From: Nocardia tenerifensis NBRC 101015
GTDB taxonomy: Bacteria; Actinomycetota; Actinomycetes; Mycobacteriales; Mycobacteriaceae
Direction of reading: 5' to 3'
Length of the DNA: 53,447 nt
NCBI RefSeq assembly: GCF_000308715.1
Contig: NZ_BAGH01000606.1
Location: 1-53,447, forward strand
Both the position numbers and the translations under genes were made by a program. Shown here one piece after another: positions 8,163-16,642 of this stretch. Each line of letters begins with the position of its first letter. The stretch's first letter is position 1. Below the pieces are notes generated by a model. The model ran no database searches. It saw only the letters and a program-made list of their open reading frames with translations, and was not told the DNA's origin.

Positions 8163-9473
8163 CTAACTCTGGCCGCGGTGATGTTCTTCGGCCGCGCGAG
8201 CCCGTTTGAATGCTTCGCCGAAGATGGCTTTGGCCATCAGGGCGGGTTCGGTCTCGCCGCGGCGGGTGAAGATCTCCACATAGCATTGCCGGGCTGCGGG
8301 ATCCTCGGGTGCGGCCAGGAACGCGGTCTCGGCGAGATGGCAGGCGAGCCGGATATCGGTAGCGGCGAGTTCCCGCGCGCGAGTGACCAGCGCGCCGGAT
8401 CCGCCCGCCAGCTCGGCGTATTGGCGGGCACGGTCACGTTTGGGTGCGGGCAGCAGATCGGCCAGGTGTCCGTCCCACCATCCGCTGTAGCGGCGAATGA
8501 CGTTGCGGCAGATGAATTCCGGGCGATCGTAGATCGCGGGCAGCCGGGGATGGGTAGCCAGTTCCGCTGGGATACGCAAGGTTTCCACGATCTCGTCGTG
8601 CAGCAGACCAGCGTTCAGTCCGGCGAGTGCGTGATCGACGATGTGGCGCAGGTAGGCGGCCATGGTGGTGAGCTCATCGTGGATAGCGTCCGCGCCTCGG
8701 ACGAGAACACCGTGGCCGGGGAGGATGATCTCGGGGCGCAGGGCAGCCATCGCTTCGGCGGCCTCGGCCCACTCCTCGGCGTAACGCTGCACCTTGCGAG
8801 GATTGCCCGCGTTCGGCAGATAACCGGTGACCAGATCACCGGCCGCGATGACGCCGCGTTCGGGGGCCCACACCCAGGCGCAGTCGTCGGTTTCGCCTTT
8901 ACCGTGCCGGATTTCGAAACGCTCACCGCCGATGGTCAGCTCCAGCGTGGCTCGGAAGGTCTCGGTGGGCCAGACGAAATCGCCGCGTTCGGTGGGCCAG
9001 GATTTGCCTTCCGTGCCACCGGATAGCTGATTGTTGATGATCGTGTTCAGGCCTGGGGTTTTCATGTAGCGCTCGAAGTGCCCGATGAGGTTTTCGTGGG
9101 CGATGATTCGCGGTGTCTCACCGGCTTCCAGGAAGGCCCATAGGCCGAAGGCGTGATCGACGTGTCCATGCGTGTACACGACCGTGTGCAGCGGCTTGTC
9201 GGAGATCGAGCGAATCGCTCTCAGCAGTGACGGCCCATCGCCGGGCAGTCCGGTGTCCACCAGGACCAGGCCCTCGTCGGTTTCGAACAGGCCGACGTTC
9301 ACGATCCCGGGCCGAATGTAGTACGTGCGCGGCGCCGCCTCGATGACCTCGGCCGCGCCGGCCGGTCCGTGTCCGCGCGAATACAGATGGGTGACTTGCT
9401 CCAGGGCGAATCCCAGGAAGGCCGCGGTCCCGGCGGCGGCGGTGTGAGCGGGAACGGAGTGAGTTTCGGGCAT
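8163..9473 (-). CDS. Metallo-beta-lactamase-fold hydrolase with alkylsulfatase-type dimerisation domain
   Basis: A 436-residue protein. The N-terminal metallo-beta-lactamase domain carries the metal-binding motif THGHVDH (residues 101-107) and a conserved Asp in LVDTGLPGDG. The C-terminal half has the alkylsulfatase dimerisation signature GWWDGHLADL, as in SdsA1/BDS1-type alkylsulfatases that hydrolyse long-chain alkyl sulfates. AGGAG upstream supports the start at 9473. It is the last gene of an operon with a TauD-type dioxygenase, which fits the use of sulfate esters as a sulfur source. Substrate is inferred from family and context. Confidence 0.87.
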   Translation of the reverse strand: MPETHSVPAHTAAAGTAAFLGFALEQVTHLYSRGHGPAGAAEVIEAAPRTYYIRPGIVNVGLFETDEGLVLVDTGLPGDGPSLLRAIRSISDKPLHTVVYTHGHVDHAFGLWAFLEAGETPRIIAHENLIGHFERYMKTPGLNTIINNQLSGGTEGKSWPTERGDFVWPTETFRATLELTIGGERFEIRHGKGETDDCAWVWAPERGVIAAGDLVTGYLPNAGNPRKVQRYAEEWAEAAEAMAALRPEIILPGHGVLVRGADAIHDELTTMAAYLRHIVDHALAGLNAGLLHDEIVETLRIPAELATHPRLPAIYDRPEFICRNVIRRYSGWWDGHLADLLPAPKRDRARQYAELAGGSGALVTRARELAATDIRLACHLAETAFLAAPEDPAARQCYVEIFTRRGETEPALMAKAIFGEAFKRARAAEEHHRGQS

Positions 9474-9527
9474 GCGATCTTGCTCCTGTTTCGTCGATGG
9501 CGAGAGGGTGGGCAGCGAGGGCTCGGT

Positions 9528-10199
9528 TCAATCCGCAGCGGCGGGTTCGGCGTCGTCGCGATGGGTCGGGCGGGACCGTTGCACCTGCCACCAGGTGACG
9601 GCCACCAGCACGACGACCGACGGCTTGCCGAGCAGCATCGCGGCAATGCCCAGGGCGGCAACCAAATTCAGGGCGTACAGCGGTGCCAGCACCATCAGAT
9701 GCAGAACCCAGTTCACGAGCCAGACGGCGGTGATCCGCCGGTGCAGGCGCAACCGGTCCGGTGCGATCTCGCCGACCGGCTCGATGCGCGTCTTCCGGCA
9801 GATCCACAGTGTGGCGGGCATCCGCCCGGCGAGGCTGACGCCGAACAGCACCATGAGAATCCCGCAGCCGATGATGTTGAGCAGAAAGAAGTCTCGGCCC
9901 TCACCGCTGTATTGCACGAACAGCGAGTAGAGGACGACGGCTATCAGGGACGCCGACACCACGCGCACCGAGTCGCCCCGGATCAGGCGGGTGACGGCCA
10001 GGGCAGCCGCGGTGCCGATGGCCGCGGCGACACCGCCGTGCGCACCCGCTACCTGGTATCCGATGAGGAAGGCCAGGACCGGGCCCACTGCGTCGGCGCT
10101 GCGCTTGAATCCGTCGAGCTGCTTGAATTTCGCGAACACCTCCGCCGCGGCCGATGAGGCGGAACTGGTCGGTGGCACATGCTGGTCTTCGTCGGTCAT
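9528..10199 (-). CDS. Multi-pass membrane protein, DUF3159-like
   Basis: A 223-residue membrane protein with six to seven hydrophobic helices and a charged N-terminal tail of about 25 residues. The sequence FAKFKQLDGFKRSADAVGPV, followed by the membrane part, resembles actinobacterial DUF3159 proteins; the family name is from memory of the pattern. The start was placed at ATG 10199, which lies four bases after the dioxygenase stop codon. A longer open frame reaching 10271 would overlap that gene. Possible roles are transport or membrane anchoring of the sulfate-ester pathway encoded on both sides; no catalytic motif is seen. Confidence 0.8.
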   Translation of the reverse strand: MTDEDQHVPPTSSASSAAAEVFAKFKQLDGFKRSADAVGPVLAFLIGYQVAGAHGGVAAAIGTAAALAVTRLIRGDSVRVVSASLIAVVLYSLFVQYSGEGRDFFLLNIIGCGILMVLFGVSLAGRMPATLWICRKTRIEPVGEIAPDRLRLHRRITAVWLVNWVLHLMVLAPLYALNLVAALGIAAMLLGKPSVVVLVAVTWWQVQRSRPTHRDDAEPAAAD

Positions 10200-10203
10200 A
10201 GCG

Positions 10204-11166
10204 TCAGCGATGCGGGCGCGTGCCGGCGATGGACGCGCGTTCCATGACGCGGACCGCCGGCCAGTAATCACTGGCCGCGTAGTGCTGCACCGCCCGGTTG
10301 TCCCAGAAAGCCACCGTGTGCGGTTCCCAGCACAGCCGGGTCTGGTGCTCGGGGTAATCGGCTTGGCGACACAGCCGATCGATCAATTCGGCTCCGGCAT
10401 CGGGGTCCATGCCGGCCACATGGTCGACGAAAATGCGGTTCACATAGAGGTGGCGCCGACCGGTGACGGGATGCGTGCACACGATCGGATGACGTACCGC
10501 CGGATGCTTGGCGCGCATAATTGCCCGCTGTTCCTCGGGCAGCGCGTGGCCGAAGGCGCGGGTGAAATCGTGCACCGCATCGAGATCGGCGATCAGGTCT
10601 TTGGTCTCTGCGTCGAGGGCGTCGTAAGCGGCGTACATGTCGGAGAACAGGGTGTCGCCACCGAGATCGGGCACCGACAGCGCGTGCAGGATCGCACCCA
10701 TCGAGGGCTGTTCACGCCAGGTGACGTCGTGGTGCCAAGTGTTCTCGAAACCGCTGACCTGTGCGCTTTTCTGAAACCGGACCAGTTCGGGATGTTCGGT
10801 GTTGGAGGGCACGAACGGGTGTACCTCGAGCTCACCGAATCGCCGGGCGAAGGCGACATGCTGGGCGGGGGGCATCGGCTGGTCACGGAAAAACAGCACC
10901 TTGTAGTCGTGCAGAGCTTGCCGGAGTTCGGCGATGACCTCATCGGCGAGATCGGCAGCCAGGTCGATACCGGAGATCTCCGCACCCAAGGTGGACCCGA
11001 CCTGGACGGCGTCGAAATGCTGCCAACGCAGAGCGGCCAATCGGTCACGTTCGACGGCGAGGTGGGTGAAAGGACCCGTAATGAGCGGATAGCCGGGAAG
11101 CCGAACCGGGCGGGCGTCGAGTGTGGCGGTGGGGTCTTGCGCGGCGGGCACGGTGGTCGGGGTCAT
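10204..11166 (-). CDS. TauD/TfdA-family Fe(II)/2-oxoglutarate dioxygenase
   Basis: A 320-residue enzyme of the taurine/alkylsulfatase dioxygenase family. The iron-binding facial triad is visible: HHD at 145-147 (H145, D147) and the distal His at H295 in DNRAVQHYA. An Arg at 306 or 310 would bind 2-oxoglutarate. These enzymes split C-S or C-O-S compounds oxidatively to release sulfite or sulfate. The first about 45 residues are an extension compared with TauD. It is the first gene of an operon with a membrane protein and an alkylsulfatase-like hydrolase, and is divergent from a TetR regulator with two operators in the shared promoter region. Exact substrate unknown. Confidence 0.9.
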   Translation of the reverse strand: MTPTTVPAAQDPTATLDARPVRLPGYPLITGPFTHLAVERDRLAALRWQHFDAVQVGSTLGAEISGIDLAADLADEVIAELRQALHDYKVLFFRDQPMPPAQHVAFARRFGELEVHPFVPSNTEHPELVRFQKSAQVSGFENTWHHDVTWREQPSMGAILHALSVPDLGGDTLFSDMYAAYDALDAETKDLIADLDAVHDFTRAFGHALPEEQRAIMRAKHPAVRHPIVCTHPVTGRRHLYVNRIFVDHVAGMDPDAGAELIDRLCRQADYPEHQTRLCWEPHTVAFWDNRAVQHYAASDYWPAVRVMERASIAGTRPHR

Positions 11167-11195
11167 GAGGATCCTCGCGAATGAGTGGGAAGCTC

Positions 11196-11213
11196 TGTAG
11201 TTAACTGACTACA
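11196..11213. promoter_or_regulatory. TetR-type operator 1 (dioxygenase side)
   Basis: An inverted repeat TGTAGTTAACTGACTACA (outer six bases perfectly paired) sits 30 bases before the dioxygenase start. Its half-site matches that of the second palindrome 34 bp away (centre to centre), suggesting two dimers of the divergent TetR protein on the same DNA region. Confidence 0.75.
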
Positions 11214-11226
11214 GCATGATGTGGGC

Positions 11227-11247
11227 TAGTGTAGTCACGTGACTACG
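11227..11247 (+). promoter_or_regulatory. TetR-type operator 2 with a leaderless promoter; overlaps the regulator's start codon
   Basis: GTAGTCACGTGACTAC (11231-11246) is a perfect 16-bp palindrome. The GTG start of the TetR gene (11239) lies inside it. A -10-like box TAGTGT (11227-11232) is six bases before the GTG and no ribosome site is visible, so the transcript is probably leaderless. Binding here would block transcription start of the regulator itself. Confidence 0.75.
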
Positions 11248-11808
11248 AAGCGCGCAACGAAACCCCCGGCCGAAGCCGTTCCCATCGGACGAGAGGAAGT
11301 GGTCTCCGCCGTGCTCGACAGTGCCGCGCAGCTGTTCGCGGAACGGGGCCCGGCCGCCACGTCGATCCGGGACATCGCCGAGCGAGCCGGGGTCAATCAC
11401 GGCCTCGTCTTCCGGCACTTCGGCGCGAAGGACAGCTTGGTGGCCGCGGTGCTGAACCATCTCGGAGCCGAGACCGCGGCTTTGGACGCGAACGATCCGC
11501 TGACCGCGAACGACCCACGCTGGCAACGTCATTGGCAGGTGCTGGCCCGCTGCATCCTCGACGGCTTCGATGTCGGATCCCTGCAGGACCGATTCCCGAT
11601 CATGGAGCGCCTGCTCGACCAGTCACGCCACCATCACCCTGACGATCGCGCCGCCGCCATAGCAGTTGCCAACGTCGCGGCGCTTGAGCTCGGGTGGCGA
11701 TTGTTCGGCTCCTTCCTACGCGGAGCGACCGGACTCGCCGATGTTCCCGATTCCGAATTGCGACCGCGGATCGATCGCGAAGCCGTACGAATGCTGCGTG
11801 GACAATGA
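11239..11808 (+). CDS. TetR-family transcriptional regulator of the dioxygenase operon
   Basis: A 189-residue TetR protein. The DNA-binding helix-turn-helix is at about residues 18-62 (TSIRDIAERAGVNHGLVFRH then FGAKDSLV), followed by a helical ligand-binding domain. It starts at GTG 11239 in the middle of a perfect palindrome, with no Shine-Dalgarno sequence, which suggests leaderless translation. It is divergent from the dioxygenase operon, and a second copy of the operator half-sites lies near that promoter. The likely role is autoregulation and repression of the sulfate-ester genes; the effector is unknown. Confidence 0.9.
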   Translation: MTTKRATKPPAEAVPIGREEVVSAVLDSAAQLFAERGPAATSIRDIAERAGVNHGLVFRHFGAKDSLVAAVLNHLGAETAALDANDPLTANDPRWQRHWQVLARCILDGFDVGSLQDRFPIMERLLDQSRHHHPDDRAAAIAVANVAALELGWRLFGSFLRGATGLADVPDSELRPRIDREAVRMLRGQ

Positions 11809-11831
11809 GAGTTCCCCAGCGCGCGGGATTC

Positions 11832-12407
11832 CTATGAGTCAGGCCGGTTCTCGAAGTCGGCGAGGGTGACTTCGAGCCAGCCGATGTAGGAAGCGGTCGA
11901 GGCCCGGCCCTGGTCATGGGCGGCGCGCAGGACCGTAGCTGCCCAGCGCGGATCGATCAGGTCGAGGGGATCCAGAGCGCTTACCCATTCATCGACCCGG
12001 GTGGGGTTCCGGACTTGGGCGCGCCGATAGTCCAGTTCGGTGCGCAGCACGCTGATGGCGTAGTCACGGCCCAGGACTCCGGTGAGCAGGAAACGCAGCA
12101 TGAAATCCGGGTCCATCGGGCGCGGCGCGGGCTCGAAAGGGGAGTGTGCCCAGTCCAGCAATGCCTGGGTGCCGGTCTCGGTGAGCCGGTAGACCTTGGC
12201 ATCGGGTTTGCCCTCACGGGGTTCGATCTCGTAGCGCACCAGGTCGCGCTCGACAAGTTTGCTCAGCGTGCGATACACCTGCGGCAAGGTGACGCGGTAG
12301 CCGGTGAATCGTCCCGGCCCGTCCATCCACTTGCCCAGGTCGTAGCCAGAGAGCGGACCCAAGCCCAGCAAGCCGAGAATCAGGTTGTCCAGCATCGTGC
12401 CTCGCAT
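11832..12407 (-). CDS. PadR-family transcriptional regulator
   Basis: A 191-residue regulator. Its N-terminal winged helix is typical of PadR (LILGLLGLGPLSGYDLGKWM, about residues 7-26, then QVYRTLSKLVERDLV), with a basic wing and YRLTETG. The C-terminal half is the helical Vir-like dimerisation domain. The open frame extends to 12527, but the composition changes there; ATG 12407 (with GGTGG upstream) or ATG 12395 are the likely starts. It is divergent from a secreted lipase/glycosidase-like gene pair, which it may control together with itself. Confidence 0.85.
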   Translation of the reverse strand: MRGTMLDNLILGLLGLGPLSGYDLGKWMDGPGRFTGYRVTLPQVYRTLSKLVERDLVRYEIEPREGKPDAKVYRLTETGTQALLDWAHSPFEPAPRPMDPDFMLRFLLTGVLGRDYAISVLRTELDYRRAQVRNPTRVDEWVSALDPLDLIDPRWAATVLRAAHDQGRASTASYIGWLEVTLADFENRPDS

Positions 12408-12557
12408 GTGTCCACCCGGCAAATCTAGTGCGGGGGACCTCGGCTGGAGCCCTGCGCTGATACCGCGCTCTGGGCGGCGGGTCACGGGGTAGCCGAATCT
12501 AAGAGATCTCCATGAGTGCCCATGCACATATTTACAAGCGGCGCCGACTCGATGATC

Positions 12558-12570
12558 ATGCTTTGAGCAT
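12558..12570. promoter_or_regulatory. Short inverted repeat between the PadR and lipase genes
   Basis: ATGCT-TTG-AGCAT is a perfect 5-bp inverted repeat in the divergent promoter region, next to an AT-rich ATATATG stretch. PadR proteins often bind short ATGC-containing dyads, so this is a candidate operator, based on position and symmetry only. Confidence 0.35.
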
Positions 12571-12601
12571 ATATGTCCGGTCCACTATCTCGGGAGGATC
12601 A

Positions 12602-13420
12602 TTGCGTACCACAGCGACCGGGGTCGCAGTGCTGGCCGCCGTCTCCGTGGTCTGGGCGGGTGCGGCGCACGCGGCGCCGTCTCCCACCGCGATCGCCGAT
12701 ATCGCCGCGTGTGCGGCGCACCGCGATGTGCCGGTCCTGCTGGTCCATGGCACGAATGCCGATGTTGAACAGAGTCTCGGCCCGGTGCGTGACGCACTGC
12801 TCGCTGACGGTCGTTGCGTCTACGGCATGGAATACGACTCGATGCAACCGGTTTCGGTGTCGGTCGACTACTTCACCCGGGCCGCCGAACGGATCCTGGC
12901 CGTCAATGGTGTCGACTCGCTCGACCTGGTGGGCAAGTCGCAAGGGGGCCTGATCGCTCGCGCGGTGAGCCTGAAACTCGCTGCGGGGGCGGCTGGTTCG
13001 GCTCGTCAGGTCGTGTCGATCTTCGGTCCACAGCACGGCGTGCGCACGGTCGTGGCGGGGGTCGATACGACCGGGTCGGCGGCGGTGCTGCCGCTGGTGA
13101 TTCCCGACCGGCCGGCCCTGACGGACATGATGGCGGGCTCGCCGTTCCTGCAGGAGCTCGACAAGGACGGGATGACCGCCGATGGCGTGCGTTACACGAT
13201 GATCGCCACGCGTGAGGACCAGATCGTGACGCCATACACCTCCGCGTTCATCAACGCCCCGAACGTCACCAACATCCTCGTCCAGGACGGCTGCCCCGAG
13301 GACCGCACCGGACACATCGCCGGCTCGACGGACCCGAGAACGGTCGACCTCGCGCTCAATGCCCTTGATCCACAACAGCATCCACGCATCCGCTGCGTGT
13401 CCAACAACGACCGGAAATGA
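12602..13420 (+). CDS. Secreted alpha/beta-hydrolase lipase (class 2 lipase-like)
   Basis: A 272-residue exported hydrolase. The start chosen is TTG 12602 with GGGAGG four bases upstream, because it gives a proper signal peptide (MRTTATGVAVLAAVSVVWAG, cleavage after AAHA). The mature part has the oxyanion-hole motif LLVHGTN (47-53) and the nucleophile elbow GKSQGG with Ser113; likely Asp in TREDQIV and His in RTGHIAG complete the triad. Family members are extracellular lipases or esterases. The open frame runs back to 12512, but those residues do not look like a signal peptide. Its stop overlaps the start of the glycosidase-like gene (ATGA), so both are exported from one operon. Confidence 0.85.
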   Translation: MRTTATGVAVLAAVSVVWAGAAHAAPSPTAIADIAACAAHRDVPVLLVHGTNADVEQSLGPVRDALLADGRCVYGMEYDSMQPVSVSVDYFTRAAERILAVNGVDSLDLVGKSQGGLIARAVSLKLAAGAAGSARQVVSIFGPQHGVRTVVAGVDTTGSAAVLPLVIPDRPALTDMMAGSPFLQELDKDGMTADGVRYTMIATREDQIVTPYTSAFINAPNVTNILVQDGCPEDRTGHIAGSTDPRTVDLALNALDPQQHPRIRCVSNNDRK

Positions 13421-14976
13421 GACCACGGGTGAACGAATCCAAACTCCCGCACCGCGCCATCAGCAGGCGCGCATTCGGCGCGAGCGTAATAGGCGCGGCG
13501 GCGGTGTACACCATGGGACGTACCGCGCCGACGACCTCGGCCGGTCCCGCCTCGAGCCCGTATCGGCTTGTCGCGCAGGAGATGAGCCGCACCGCCGGTC
13601 GCGAGTTCTTCGGCGTCAACGGGGCGCGCATCATTTCCGCACAGAATGCGGCGCAGTGGCATGCACGAGGCTTCCGCGACGCGCTCGCCGCCACCGGTAC
13701 CGGACTGCTGCGCGTACAGGGCGGCACCACCTCGCAGTGGCTGGATTGGCGCACCGGACTTTTCGACGAGCACGAGGGCGGCGGGTTCGCCGGACGCAAC
13801 GACGGTCGAACGCCGTTGCTACTGAGCGACTGGGCCGAACTGGTCGGCCATACCGGCGCGACACCGATCTTCGACCTCAATGTGGCCAACTCGACCCTGG
13901 ACGACCAGCTCGACATGTTGCGCCACGCACAGCAGCTCGGGATGCCGGTGCGCTACGTCGAACTCGGCAACGAGCTATGGATGCCGATGGCACGGTATTC
14001 CGAGGTCTATCCGACCGGAGCCGACTACGCGCGGACCATGAACGAGTGGATCACGGCGATCCGCCGGGAGTTCCCCCACGCCCGCATCGGCGTCGCCGCC
14101 GCCGATGATTCCTCCGTGCTCGGCACGGCCCTGGGGGACCGGTTCCGCGCATGGAATGACCAGCTGTACGGGACGATTCGCGGCGCCGACGCGGTGGTGA
14201 TCCATCCGTATTGGATCGTGGATCCGGTCACGGCCGACGTCTCGTCCACCGCGTCCGGCGGTGTCGTGCAGTGGACGCAACTCGCCCAGCGCCTGCTACC
14301 GAAGGTGCCCACCGGGATGGAAATCTGGTTCACCGAATACAACCAGATGGGCAGGGAAGACCTGCCGCTGCTGCGAAACTTCCCGGCACCGCAGCAAACC
14401 TGGGCCGTCGCGCTCAGCGTCGCCTCCTTCACCCTGCGGGCACTGCTGGACCCGCGCGTCGGCATGGCCGTCATGCACTGCGCCCTCAACGGTGCGCCCA
14501 CCGCGACCACGGGCGGCGGCGGGACCACCAATCAACCACTGCACGCCTTGATCTCCGATGGCTCAGGCGGATCCGAACTCTTCGGCCGGACCGCGTTGAA
14601 CTGGGCGCTGACACCGCTCTACCGCAGCCTGGACGACTCGACCACCGTCCGCGCGCTGCGGCTGGACCCGGGTATCGAAAGTCCCGCGGCTCTGCTCGTC
14701 CCGGCCTACACCGGGTTGGCGGAGGCGTTCACCGGCGCCGAACTAACGTCCGCCGCAGGAGATACCGTGGCAGTTCTGATCAACGCAGCCGACCGTCCGC
14801 TGCGGATCGCCTTGCCACCCAGCCTGATCGGCGCACGGCAGGCCACAACCTACACCGCCGCCCCAACCGCCGCCCCGGCCTTCGTACCCGGTGACACCAT
14901 CTCCGAGATTCGCACTGTGGCAGCGGATACGATCGAGCTGCCAGCCTACTCGGAGACGCTTATCCGAAGTAGCTAG
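13417..14976 (+). CDS. Tat-exported clan GH-A-like glycoside hydrolase
   Basis: A 519-residue protein with a twin-arginine signal (SRRAFGASVIGAAA, residues 16-29). The body looks like a clan GH-A (beta/alpha)8 enzyme: an Asn-Glu acid/base pair in VELGNELW (E186), a possible nucleophile in IWFTEYN (E307), and a C-terminal beta-rich domain (about 400-519) as in GH39/GH51/GH79-type enzymes. The exact family and sugar specificity cannot be settled by eye. Its start overlaps the lipase stop by ATGA; GTG 13429 is an alternative start. Co-export with a lipase suggests joint attack on a glycolipid or plant/envelope polymer, which is inference. Confidence 0.75.
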   Translation: MRPRVNESKLPHRAISRRAFGASVIGAAAVYTMGRTAPTTSAGPASSPYRLVAQEMSRTAGREFFGVNGARIISAQNAAQWHARGFRDALAATGTGLLRVQGGTTSQWLDWRTGLFDEHEGGGFAGRNDGRTPLLLSDWAELVGHTGATPIFDLNVANSTLDDQLDMLRHAQQLGMPVRYVELGNELWMPMARYSEVYPTGADYARTMNEWITAIRREFPHARIGVAAADDSSVLGTALGDRFRAWNDQLYGTIRGADAVVIHPYWIVDPVTADVSSTASGGVVQWTQLAQRLLPKVPTGMEIWFTEYNQMGREDLPLLRNFPAPQQTWAVALSVASFTLRALLDPRVGMAVMHCALNGAPTATTGGGGTTNQPLHALISDGSGGSELFGRTALNWALTPLYRSLDDSTTVRALRLDPGIESPAALLVPAYTGLAEAFTGAELTSAAGDTVAVLINAADRPLRIALPPSLIGARQATTYTAAPTAAPAFVPGDTISEIRTVAADTIELPAYSETLIRSS

Positions 14977-15348
14977 CGCACGGTATACGGCGGCTGAGCA
15001 AGACAACGGTGATGCCGGGTTCGCGCAGGCTGCGCCTGGCCAGTACCCGAACTGTGCTCTCCACGGATTCTGGCGCAGCATGCGAGCAGTCGTCAGCGAT
15101 CACATTTGCTCGGTGTGGTCGCAGCCATGCTCGCGCTGCGCTGGCTTTTCGATGAGTCTCTGCAACGAGTCCGTACCGTCGCCGTCTAAATCCTGAGACG
15201 CAAGGACTCAGCGATTCTGTGAACGCACTATATTGCTTTCCGCGCGATTCGCAGGTGGTACGGAGGGGCCCATCCTCTGGGCCTCATCCGCAGTTGCGGG
15301 GATGTCCGCAGCCGCTACGTACCGAGCAGAAAGACGCGTAGTCGGGTT
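14977..15348. other. Intergenic stretch without a recognisable gene
   Basis: No frame has a credible start and protein-like composition. The stretch separates the glycosidase-like gene from a decayed recombinase tail and probably is part of an insertion scar. Confidence 0.4.
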
Positions 15349-15591
15349 CTACCTCGCTGGCTCAGGTCTGGTGGCAGGGAACCCGAGGCTCACCGCTCTT
15401 GCCGTGGTTTGGAGTCGTTGCGCGTTCGTTCGTTTGTCGCGGAGACAGGAAAGGGTGCGATCGATGCCTTCGATCTCGCCCAGCCAGCCTTGGGCGGCGG
15501 CCCGGCGTTTGCGAGCTTCGAGTTGGTCGAGCCGGGGCAGCATTGTCGGGTTGACGTGGAGTTGGCTACAGCGCAGGCAGGCTTCTCTGAA
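15349..15591 (-). pseudogene. C-terminal remnant of a tyrosine site-specific recombinase (copy 1)
   Basis: About 80 codons without a start, reading in the same frame as the upstream methyltransferase directly after its stop codon. It has the cysteine-containing tail of actinobacterial Tn554-like tyrosine recombinases (EACLRCSQLHVNP), a helical segment, the conserved GWLGEIEGID and the end VSLGFP. The catalytic domain is absent. A second, different copy of the same tail lies at 16314-16580, on the other side of the methyltransferase gene. Family recognition is from the pattern of the tail. Confidence 0.7.
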
Positions 15592-16245
15592 CTACTGGTA
15601 GGGCTGGTGACGTGCGAAAAGTATTGCTTGCGAAGCTTTCTCTTCTGGGGCGAGCAGCATGTGAGCCTCGACCTTGAATCCGGCATCACGCAGCCAGGTC
15701 GTCATGAGGTCCGGCTGCCGACGGTGGACATGGACATTCATCGGGTGACCGCCATAGCCTTGGGTCTTCAACTGCGACTCGGTGCCGACGTGGAACAGTA
15801 ATTGCAGTGGTCCGCCGGGACGCAGTACTTGATGAAAGTGCCTCAGCACGGCCGGGACCTCGTCGTCGGGGACGTGGATCAACGACTGCCAAACCAGCAT
15901 GCCGGCCATCGAGGCCGCCGGGAAGTCCAGCTCCGTCATAGAACCACCCACCCCGAACCGCAGTCCAGGGTGGTCACGCCGAGCTGCCTCGATCATCCCA
16001 GGGGAAAGATCGACACCGAAAGCATCAACACCCAGCTCGTGTAAGTAGGCGGTAACGTGTCCGGGACCGCACCCGACATCGGCTACGAGCCCGCCGCCAG
16101 CGGCCCGCACGCTGTCCGCGAACAATGCCAGAGCTGCACGGAGGTATGGGTGCCCAGCCAAGGCATCGCGCACCTGGTCGGCATAGCTCAGCGCGACAGT
16201 GTCGTAGGAGATTCGGGTATCGGTCAACCAGTCGTCTGCGCTCAT
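15592..16245 (-). CDS. Class I SAM-dependent methyltransferase
   Basis: A 217-residue enzyme with the SAM-binding motif VADVGCGPGH (about 54-63), acidic residue of motif II (VDLSPGMIEAA) and post-motifs SLIHVPDDE and LRPGGPLQL, typical of small-molecule methyltransferases of the Methyltransf_11/25 type. The start is ATG 16245; a TTG three bases upstream is possible, and neither has a clear ribosome site. It lies between two recombinase-tail remnants on the same strand, so it was probably carried or trapped by mobile DNA. Substrate unknown. Confidence 0.85.
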   Translation of the reverse strand: MSADDWLTDTRISYDTVALSYADQVRDALAGHPYLRAALALFADSVRAAGGGLVADVGCGPGHVTAYLHELGVDAFGVDLSPGMIEAARRDHPGLRFGVGGSMTELDFPAASMAGMLVWQSLIHVPDDEVPAVLRHFHQVLRPGGPLQLLFHVGTESQLKTQGYGGHPMNVHVHRRQPDLMTTWLRDAGFKVEAHMLLAPEEKASQAILFARHQPYQ

Positions 16246-16313
16246 CAACGGCAGGGTAGTCCGTAACCATCAATCGCCATTGACCGACGCTGCGGCGGCT
16301 GGAGTACTAATTC

Positions 16314-16580
16314 CTATGGGGCAGCAGTCCTTCCGAAAATGGCATCGAATCCGGGGATGCCGAGTTCGGTCCCTGCTGTGGTTCGCTGGAGCGTGGCGTC
16401 GATCTGGGCCAGTTTGTCGTTGACGCCGCTGTAGCTGACCTGCAGGCCCTCGACTTCGCCGAGCCAGCCCTCGCGTCTGGCCTCGATGATGCGGGCTTCG
16501 ATATTGACGCGGATCTCTTCGAGCCTGGCTCGTTGGGCCGGGTCCGGCCTCAGATCTGCCAGAGAAATGTCGGCATGGTG
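16314..16580 (-). pseudogene. C-terminal remnant of a tyrosine site-specific recombinase (copy 2)
   Basis: About 88 codons carrying the tail of a Tn554-like tyrosine recombinase: DLRPDPAQRARLEEI, then GWLGEVEGLQVS, DKLAQIDATL and the end ELGIPGF. The two cysteines usually found before this segment are replaced (ADISLADL). There is no start codon in frame, and the catalytic RHRY region is missing. It is diverged from the copy at 15349-15591, so these are probably two separate insertions and not a recent duplication. Confidence 0.7.
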
Positions 16581-16642
16581 TGCCGTAAGGGCGGGCGCAG
16601 GTACCGAGTTCGACTTTTCATTTGGTGAAGTGTTCTTCGAAC

